Shown here in pieces: positions 59,058 through 64,000 of a DNA stretch of 64,000 nucleotides (the first letter of the stretch is position 1; each line of letters begins with the position of its first letter). Made by a program: the position numbers and the translations under genes. This DNA is from an uncultured Coriobacteriaceae bacterium (GTDB lineage: Bacteria > Actinomycetota > Coriobacteriia > Coriobacteriales > Coriobacteriaceae). The notes under the pieces were generated by a model that saw nothing but the letters and a program-made list of their open reading frames with translations, did not search any database and was not told the origin of the DNA. The stretch spans positions 20,225 to 84,224 of the forward strand of contig CASFXG010000023.1 of NCBI GenBank assembly GCA_949298635.1, written 5' to 3'.

Positions 59058-59936
59058 ATGGCTCCGGCCACGGTCGTTGCGACCCCCTGCAAGATTAACC
59101 TTCATCTGGGTGTTCATCGCGAGAAGGACGAGCGCGGATATCACCGCGTCGACTCCGTGATGGCGCCCGTCGCGCTGTTTGACACGGTGACGGTCGAGGA
59201 CTCCCCTGAGCTCGCCGTGTCCTTCTCGCCCGAGCTTGAGGTCCCCACCCAGAAGACCGGCGTGTGGCGCGCGGCCACGCTGCTCGCCGAGGCGCTCGGC
59301 GTCGAGCCTAACGTGCGAATCCGCGTGAAAGCGCGGATTCCCGAGCGTGCGGGCCTGGGTGGCTCCTCCGCTGATGCAGGTGCCACGCTGCGGGCGCTTG
59401 CCGAGCGCTGGGGCGTGAGTGCGCTCGACCCACGCGTCGTGAACGTCGCGCGTCGCGTTGGCGCGGACGTGGCCTTTTTCCTCGATCCGCGACCGTCGCT
59501 CTGCCTTGGGGCGGGTGACGTCGTTGACCGCGCGTTCCTTCCAATCGAGCTGCCGCTCGCGCTTGTTATGCCGCGCGCGGAGGGTGGGTCCACCGTTGCG
59601 GCCTATGCCGAGTTTGACCGCTCGGGAGAAGAACCGGCGGGCTACGAGCCCATGTGCCTGGCGCTGGCGAGGGGGGACGCGGCCGCTGTCGCTACCTGCC
59701 TGGAGAACAACCTTGCGCCCGCGGCAAAGGTGCTCTGCCCGGAGGTCGGCGAGGTCGAGGCGTGGCTTCGCGGGCGGCCTGGTGTGGTTGCCGCGCAGGT
59801 CACGGGCTCGGGGACGTGCTCGTTCGCAATCTGTGAGAGCGCGGACGCCGCCGACGCTGTGGCTGCGGACGCCGCCGCGCGCGGATGGCGAAGCTGGTCG
59901 ACAAAAACCCTTGGTTCCACGCCGGAAGTCTGCTAA
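59058..59936 (+). CDS. ispE: 4-diphosphocytidyl-2-C-methyl-D-erythritol kinase
   Basis: IspE phosphorylates CDP-methylerythritol in the MEP pathway for isoprenoid precursors. The 292-residue protein starts with TPCKINLHLGVHREKDERGYHRVDSV, has the GHMP kinase ATP motif RAGLGGSSADAGATLRAL near residue 95, GADVAFFLDPRPSLCLGAG, and AAQVTGSGTCSFAI for the third motif. The start is the ATG of MAPATVV, 10 bp after the Veg-like stop. Its stop codon TAA overlaps the -10 element of tRNA-Pro. Confidence 0.95.
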   Translation: MAPATVVATPCKINLHLGVHREKDERGYHRVDSVMAPVALFDTVTVEDSPELAVSFSPELEVPTQKTGVWRAATLLAEALGVEPNVRIRVKARIPERAGLGGSSADAGATLRALAERWGVSALDPRVVNVARRVGADVAFFLDPRPSLCLGAGDVVDRAFLPIELPLALVMPRAEGGSTVAAYAEFDRSGEEPAGYEPMCLALARGDAAAVATCLENNLAPAAKVLCPEVGEVEAWLRGRPGVVAAQVTGSGTCSFAICESADAADAVAADAAARGWRSWSTKTLGSTPEVC

Positions 59937-59939
59937 AAT
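59931..59939 (+). promoter_or_regulatory. Extended -10 promoter of tRNA-Pro inside the end of ispE
   Basis: TGC-TAAAAT contains the ispE stop codon and ends 12 bp before the tRNA. Confidence 0.55.
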
Positions 59940-59951
59940 ATCCCCTCGCTA

Positions 59952-60028
<77 letters not shown>

Positions 60029-60044
60029 TTGAGTTTGAGGTCGT

Positions 60045-60067
60045 CGACGCTTGCGTCGGCGGCCTTT
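60045..60067 (+). terminator. Weak terminator after tRNA-Pro
   Basis: CGACGC-TT-GCGTCG is followed after six bases by TTTT. Confidence 0.4.
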
Positions 60068-60156
60068 TCGTTTGCCGCCGTACCCCCCGAGCCCTGTGTC
60101 TGGTGTGCCCGCTGCCTGCGCGCTGTCCACCGGCTTTCTTCCCGCTGCCCGCCGGA

Positions 60157-60298
60157 TTGTGTGGCACATTTTTGATGGCCCAGGCGGGTGGTTGGCCCCT
60201 ATTTGACGCACAACCCTCGCTTGTGTCGAGCCTTCTGTCGCAAAAGCTAGGTTTTTCTCGGCATGCTGGGCTAGTTATATAAAAAATGTGCCACACAA
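60157..60298. repeat. Long-loop inverted repeat
   Basis: TTGTGTGGCACATTTTT (60157-60173) pairs with AAAAATGTGCCACACAA (60282-60298), 17 bp perfect, around a loop of 108 nt. An AT-rich TAGTTATATAAA lies at the right arm. Confidence 0.88.
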
Positions 60299-60363
60299 CA
60301 TGGCGAGAAGGACCTGGTTTCGACAATCCGCCAACGCGGCGTCCGCCCGTGCCGCACAAGTAG

Positions 60364-60455
60364 AGCTTTTGGGCACGGCTTTTGGGCAGAGCTTTTGGGC
60401 ACAGCTTTTGAGCGCGCCTTTTGGGTAGCGCCTTTTGGGCGGCGCCTTTGGCCAC
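60364..60455. repeat. Degenerate 13-14 bp tandem repeat
   Basis: About seven units related to GCTTTTGGGCACG follow one another, the later ones drifting to GCCTTTTGGGCGGC. Confidence 0.8.
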
Positions 60456-60560
60456 GACCTATGGGCGCGGCCCGCGAACGGAGCTCTTGGCCGGCCACCT
60501 TGGGCCGCCGTGGACGGCTGGAGCTTCGGCGTGGCGGCGGCGACCGGAAAGCAGCTCAGC

Positions 60561-61421
60561 TCAGTGCGAGAGCGGGGCCAGGGGTCCTTCTCGCCGAACG
60601 GTTGCCACGATGTGGCGGGGCACCGCATGGAGAGAGCAGCTTCCGATGACGTTGCCCGCGGCCGCCTTTGCCGCGTCACTGCCGTTCCTTGTGGCGTAGG
60701 CATGCTCAAAGCGCTCGAGCATGGCGAGGTCGTTGCCGCCGTCTCCATAGACCGCGACCTCGTCCTCGCAAAGGCCAAGCCAGTTTGCAAGCCACGACAC
60801 GGCCTCGCCCTTGTTGACGCTTGCGTCCGTGAGCTCAAAGAGGTCGCCGTCAAACGAGGCGTTCACGAGCGTGCTGGCGTGCTCGGCAACAAAGGCCTCG
60901 AGCTCGCGCTTTACGCCCTGGTCAAAGACTCGGCAGTTGACCTTGCAGACGGGTTGGGACAGGACGTCCGCATCCGCTTGGTCGTAGAGCGTGGCCGAGT
61001 CGGGGGCGGCACGGCGAAAGCGCCGAGCGGCGATTCTCCCTGCAAGGCCTCGCGAGGGAAGGTATCCCGCAAGCTGCTGGTCGCGTGACCCGCGGACGTA
61101 CGTCTTGCCGGAGGTCACGCACACGAGGCAGCACGTGGGAAAGCCCGCGACTAGCTCCTCAAGTGTGACAGGGTCAATCCGCACGCAGCGAAGCAACTCT
61201 CCGTGCGTATCTCGCACGAGCGCGCCGTTACCGCTTACGGTCTCGAGGGGGAGCTTTCCAAAGCCGAGCTCCGCGGCCGAGTGGACGGCCCGTCCCGTGG
61301 CAAGGGCAACGTGACGCCCCGCCCTCAGCGCGCGGTCGAGGCGCGAGAGGATGTTTCGGTCCGTCTGGTGGAACGCATTAAAGAGCGTGCCGTCGAGGTC
61401 GCTCGCAAAGAGTCTGATCAT
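60561..61421 (-). CDS. Cof-type HAD-IIB family phosphatase
   Basis: This 286-residue protein is a HAD-superfamily sugar-phosphate phosphatase. Motif I is FASDLDGTLF at residues 5-14, motif II is ALATGRAVHSA, a C2-type cap spans about 85-200, and motifs III and IV are NKGEAVSWLANWLGL and VAVYGDGGNDLAML. The start is the ATG of MIRLFASD after an AGGA; an earlier reading adds 12 residues without support. The extreme C-terminus (VRREGPLAPLSH) runs into the GGTCCTTCTCGCC repeat, which suggests the gene end was rewritten by the repeat. Substrate unknown. Confidence 0.9.
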   Translation of the reverse strand: MIRLFASDLDGTLFNAFHQTDRNILSRLDRALRAGRHVALATGRAVHSAAELGFGKLPLETVSGNGALVRDTHGELLRCVRIDPVTLEELVAGFPTCCLVCVTSGKTYVRGSRDQQLAGYLPSRGLAGRIAARRFRRAAPDSATLYDQADADVLSQPVCKVNCRVFDQGVKRELEAFVAEHASTLVNASFDGDLFELTDASVNKGEAVSWLANWLGLCEDEVAVYGDGGNDLAMLERFEHAYATRNGSDAAKAAAGNVIGSCSLHAVPRHIVATVRREGPLAPLSH

Positions 61422-61537
61422 GTGATCCTGCCAAGTCCGGCTGTGCATGCCTGCCAAGTTGCGGTTTGCATGCTGGTTTGCACGCCTGAAGTATACGCCC
61501 GCGCCTACAATGAACGAAGCCGATCAGAGGGGGCGCC

Positions 61538-62686
61538 ATGGGTCTCGCACCAAGGCTCGTCTTTGCATCCGACTCGCTCAAGGGCACCATCACGTCGGAG
61601 CGCGCCGGCCAGCTGCTCGAGGCCGCCGCCCGTCGACACTTCCCGGGCTGTACGTGCCGCTGCGTCCCCATGGCCGACGGTGGAGACGGCACGGTCGCCG
61701 CGCTTGCGAAGGCCTGCGGCGGAGAGCTGCGGCGGGTTTGCGTGCGCGACCCCCTGGGCCGTCCTGTGGACGCCGTCTACGCCGTGCTGCCCGGCGGGCG
61801 CGCCGTCATAGAGATGGCCGCCGCCTCCGGCCTCCCGCTTCTTGCATTTGACGAGAAGAACCCGCTGCTCACGACCACCTACGGCACCGGCGAGCTCATC
61901 CGCGCCGCACTCGATGCCGGCGCACGTGACGTGACGCTGGCCATTGGTGGCAGCGCTACCAACGATGGCGGCATGGGCTGCATGCGAGCGCTCGGCGCAC
62001 GCTTTCTGGACGCCAACGGCAACGAGCTCGCAGGCTGTGGAGCTGACCTGGCCCGCGTCACCGCGATCGACGTCTCCGGCCTCGACCCGCGAGTGGGTGA
62101 GGCGCACTTTCACCTCATGTGCGACGTGGACAACTCGCTCGTGGGCCCGGAGGGTGCGAGCGCGGTCTACGGCCCGCAGAAGGGCGCCACGCCCGAGGTG
62201 GTTGCCGAGCTCGATGCCGGCATGGCCAACTACGCGCGCGTGCTCGCCTCCACGTTTGGCCGCGACCTCGCGGACGTCCCCGGCGCGGGCGCTGCGGGCG
62301 GCTTGGGCGCCGGTGCGATGGCGTTTCTCGGTGCCCGGGCGCAGAGCGGGATCGCGCGCGTCCTGGAGCTCACGGATTTCATGGCGCTACTAGAAGACGC
62401 GGATCTCTGTGTCACGGGGGAGGGCCACGCCGACGCGCAGACGGCGCGCGGCAAGGTCATGGCCGGAGTGGCGGCGGCGTGCGAGGCAGCAGGCGTTCCG
62501 TGCGTGGCCGTGGTGGGCGGCATGAGTGCGGACGCGGCGCAGCTCCCGGGGCTCGCCGCGGCGGTGCCCACGGCGATCGACGCCATGCCGCTCGACGAAG
62601 CCCTGTCTCGCGCGGAGGAGCTCTACGCACTGGCGGCCGACAGGCTCTTCTCACTTCTTGCGCTGGGCGCTCGCCTGCGCGCGTGA
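61538..62686 (+). CDS. Glycerate kinase
   Basis: This 382-residue protein belongs to the GlxK/GarK family, which phosphorylates D-glycerate, usually to 2-phosphoglycerate. Family landmarks are FASDSLKGTITSERAGQLL, MADGGDGTVAAL, TTYGTGELIRAALDAGA, IGGSATNDGGMGCMRALGARF, GAAGGLGAGAMAFL and VTGEGHADAQTARGK. The length is typical (about 370 to 385). The ATG follows AGAGGGGG. It diverges from the HAD phosphatase and converges with the next gene after four bases. No glycerate or glyoxylate genes are adjacent. Confidence 0.93.
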   Translation: MGLAPRLVFASDSLKGTITSERAGQLLEAAARRHFPGCTCRCVPMADGGDGTVAALAKACGGELRRVCVRDPLGRPVDAVYAVLPGGRAVIEMAAASGLPLLAFDEKNPLLTTTYGTGELIRAALDAGARDVTLAIGGSATNDGGMGCMRALGARFLDANGNELAGCGADLARVTAIDVSGLDPRVGEAHFHLMCDVDNSLVGPEGASAVYGPQKGATPEVVAELDAGMANYARVLASTFGRDLADVPGAGAAGGLGAGAMAFLGARAQSGIARVLELTDFMALLEDADLCVTGEGHADAQTARGKVMAGVAAACEAAGVPCVAVVGGMSADAAQLPGLAAAVPTAIDAMPLDEALSRAEELYALAADRLFSLLALGARLRA

Positions 62687-62690
62687 CGCC

Positions 62691-63530
62691 CTACTTCACC
62701 ACGACTGCGCCCGCGGGCAGCACGCCCTCGGCGTTTGTGGCGATAAACGCGTTGTTGCCCGGCTTCTCGGGGTCGTCCGGCCACTCGGGCACGTAGCCCA
62801 CGTGCGCGAACTCACGGCCAAACGCCTCCTCTACCTCGCGCAGCGGCCTCGCGCCGCGCCCCTCGCACGCGCAGCGCACGTTGGCCAGGTAGACGCCGTC
62901 CTCGGCGAGTCGCGAGCGCACCACGCGCGCGCCCTCGGCCGAGGTGAGCGGCCCGAGCGGTCGCTTGCCGGAGAACGCGTCGTTGACGATGACGTCGTAA
63001 GGCTCGGTCGCGGCGCGCAGGAACGCCCACGCGTCGTCGTTTACCAGGCGAAGCCGCCCGCCCTTCTCGGCCCCCGTCTTCTCAAGGCACTCGTCCAGGA
63101 AGAAGAACTCGCGCGCAATCGCCGTGATCGCCGGGTCAACCTCAACAGCGTCCGTCCGCGCGGCAGGAACGTACGCCGCCAGGTACTTGGGCAGGGAGTA
63201 GCCGCCTCCGCCCATGACCATCACGCGCACGCCGCGCCCCGCCGCGCGCCGCGCCAGCCCCTCGATCACGCGCGCCATCTCGCGGTGGTACTCGCACGCC
63301 AGCTCAAAGCGCAGGTCCTCGGGCACGTAGCAGCCGCTCTGAAAGGTACCGTTGACGTTGAGCAGGCGCACGGGCGTGCCGTCGAGGTTGTCGGCCTCAA
63401 AGATGAGCGTGAGGCCAAACTTGGTGCGGCGCATCTCAACGCCGCGCCTGCGCAGCAGCCACGGCAGCGCGGCCAGAATCGCGGTGCACACAACGGTCAG
63501 AACGACAAGGGCAACAATGAGCTCCGTCAC
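62691..63530 (-). CDS. Membrane-anchored spermidine synthase-like methyltransferase-fold protein
   Basis: This 279-residue protein has an N-terminal hydrophobic segment (ELIVALVVLTVVCTAILAALPWLL) followed by a Rossmann domain like that of spermidine synthases. MVMGGGGYSLPKYLAAY corresponds to the nucleotide-binding loop, DAVEVDPAITAIAREFF to the acidic loop and YDVIVNDAFSG to the catalytic Asp region. Many actinobacterial proteins of this type are fused to or anchored in the membrane and are not proven to make polyamines. I prefer the GTG at 63530 preceded by GGAGG; a GTG six codons earlier has no such site. Function is therefore open. Confidence 0.8.
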   Translation of the reverse strand: MTELIVALVVLTVVCTAILAALPWLLRRRGVEMRRTKFGLTLIFEADNLDGTPVRLLNVNGTFQSGCYVPEDLRFELACEYHREMARVIEGLARRAAGRGVRVMVMGGGGYSLPKYLAAYVPAARTDAVEVDPAITAIAREFFFLDECLEKTGAEKGGRLRLVNDDAWAFLRAATEPYDVIVNDAFSGKRPLGPLTSAEGARVVRSRLAEDGVYLANVRCACEGRGARPLREVEEAFGREFAHVGYVPEWPDDPEKPGNNAFIATNAEGVLPAGAVVVK

Positions 63531-63579
63531 GGGGCCTCCAGACGACACGCGAGAATCCGCAATTCGCGCGTTTTAGAGA

Positions 63580-63609
63580 TTGTGAGTAGCGTCCAACGTC
63601 GGCTATACT
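63580..63609 (+). promoter_or_regulatory. Promoter of the TatA gene
   Basis: TTGTGA and TATACT are 18 bp apart, about 60 bp upstream of the start. A TGGGCC/GGCCCA hairpin (about 63624-63639) lies in the leader. Confidence 0.6.
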
Positions 63610-63671
63610 AGCTGATGCTGTATTGGGCCTAGGGGCCCATCTTAGACATCGCACCGGAAGGACATCTCATC

Positions 63672-63992
63672 ATGTTTCTTGGTATGGGCCCGCTTGAGCT
63701 TATCCTGATCGTCGTCGTCGTTCTCGTCATCTTTGGGCCCAAGAACCTTCCGAAGATCGGTTCCGCCCTTGGCAAGACCGTCAAGAACGTCCGCGAGGGC
63801 ATGGAGGACGGCAAGGAAGAGATCTCCGAGGGTCCCGTGGAGTCCCACGACGACGTCGAGGTCGTCGAGGACGAGGATGACGCCGACGCCCCCGAGACCG
63901 CGGCCAGCGACTCCGTGTTCTGCTCCAAGTGCGGCGCCAAGAACGCGGCCGACGCCGAGTTCTGCTCCAAGTGCGGCAACAAGCTCAACTAG
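63672..63992 (+). CDS. tatA: TatA/E-family protein with C-terminal zinc ribbon
   Basis: TatA forms the pore-like component of the twin-arginine pathway that exports folded proteins. Residues 1-50 have the family pattern: a hydrophobic helix MGPLELILIVVVVLVIFGPKNLPKIG with the FGPKNLP hinge, then an amphipathic helix. A very acidic linker (about 50-75) follows, and then an unusual tail with CSKCG twice (Cys84, Cys87, Cys98, Cys101), a zinc-ribbon signature not found in standard TatA. TatC is not in the window. GGAAGGA precedes the ATG by ten bases. The 106-residue product ends eight bases before the window edge. Confidence 0.9.
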   Translation: MFLGMGPLELILIVVVVLVIFGPKNLPKIGSALGKTVKNVREGMEDGKEEISEGPVESHDDVEVVEDEDDADAPETAASDSVFCSKCGAKNAADAEFCSKCGNKLN

Positions 63993-64000
63993 TGGCACGC

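Larger units (their letters stand above)
60029..60560. other. Repeat-rich non-coding interval
   Basis: This 532-bp stretch has no supported gene. It contains a weak terminator, a long-loop inverted repeat, an inverted GGTCCTTCTCGCC motif (60302-60314), a degenerate short tandem repeat and the 17-bp sequence shared with 56389. Confidence 0.6.

Overview
The window reads as a high-GC member of the Coriobacteriia, most like a gut Collinsella or a near relative. The evidence is the gene set: B12-dependent ribonucleotide reductase NrdJ, type III glutamine synthetase beside GltBD, a MetH lacking its reactivation domain with that domain encoded separately, lactose/cellobiose-type PTS, many GTG starts, a SARP-type regulator and a very high density of intergenic palindromes. 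This is inference from gene content; no rRNA is present. No prophage, complete insertion sequence, CRISPR array or replication origin was seen.

Layout. 0-6.6 kb: end of pyruvate kinase, a threonine-aldolase-like lyase (minus), hisS and ppc. 6.7-7.8 kb: an AbiEi-like/DUF559-like accessory gene framed by TCTTCGAA motifs. 8.1-10.6 kb: rplM-rpsI, a glucose-type EIIA and a first nagB. 10.7-14.2 kb: a 1026-residue STAND/SARP regulator preceded by two pairs of TCTTGC repeats spaced 11 bp apart. 14.3-22.1 kb: YhbY-like protein, three membrane-anchored proteins of unknown function, nrdJ with two NrdR-like boxes, and an AEC transporter. 22.1-22.6 kb: a cluster of palindromes and direct repeats. 22.6-28.6 kb (minus): UPF0210, metH, MetH reactivation domain and a frameshifted metF. 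28.8-37.6 kb: gltBD (minus) divergent from glnA type III. 37.8-43.8 kb: a PRD/PTS regulator divergent from an operon for PTS IIB, IIC, IIA, a GH1 enzyme and HPr. 44-51.3 kb: guanine deaminase, tRNA-Glu, an HTH membrane protein, an S10 peptidase and two coupled helical proteins. 51.6-52.8 kb: iron alcohol dehydrogenase. 53.1-64 kb: murE, tRNA-Val, rph, rdgB, a second nagB, an M24 peptidase, a Veg-like gene, ispE, tRNA-Pro, a HAD phosphatase, glycerate kinase, a spermidine-synthase-like protein and a TatA with a C-terminal zinc ribbon.

How genes work together. metF, the reactivation domain and metH form a one-carbon/methionine operon, though metF is broken by one extra base as written. gltBD and glnA form a divergent ammonia-assimilation locus. 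The PTS operon imports and phosphorylates a beta-glucoside-like sugar; its GH1 hydrolase has Gln where the family has its acid/base Glu. crr-like EIIA and nagB suggest amino-sugar use.

Most notable unexplained structure: a bulged palindromic element in three copies (two near 22.2-22.6 kb, one at 37.7 kb). It has a conserved 14-nt strand and a conserved 17-nt strand on either side of a variable inner segment, all placed at the apex of locus-specific stems. A second caution is at 52.8 kb. The last ten codons of the alcohol dehydrogenase occur twice with synonymous differences, the repeat families change there, and each side has its own nagB. This may mark a recombination scar, a transferred block or a chimeric assembly join.
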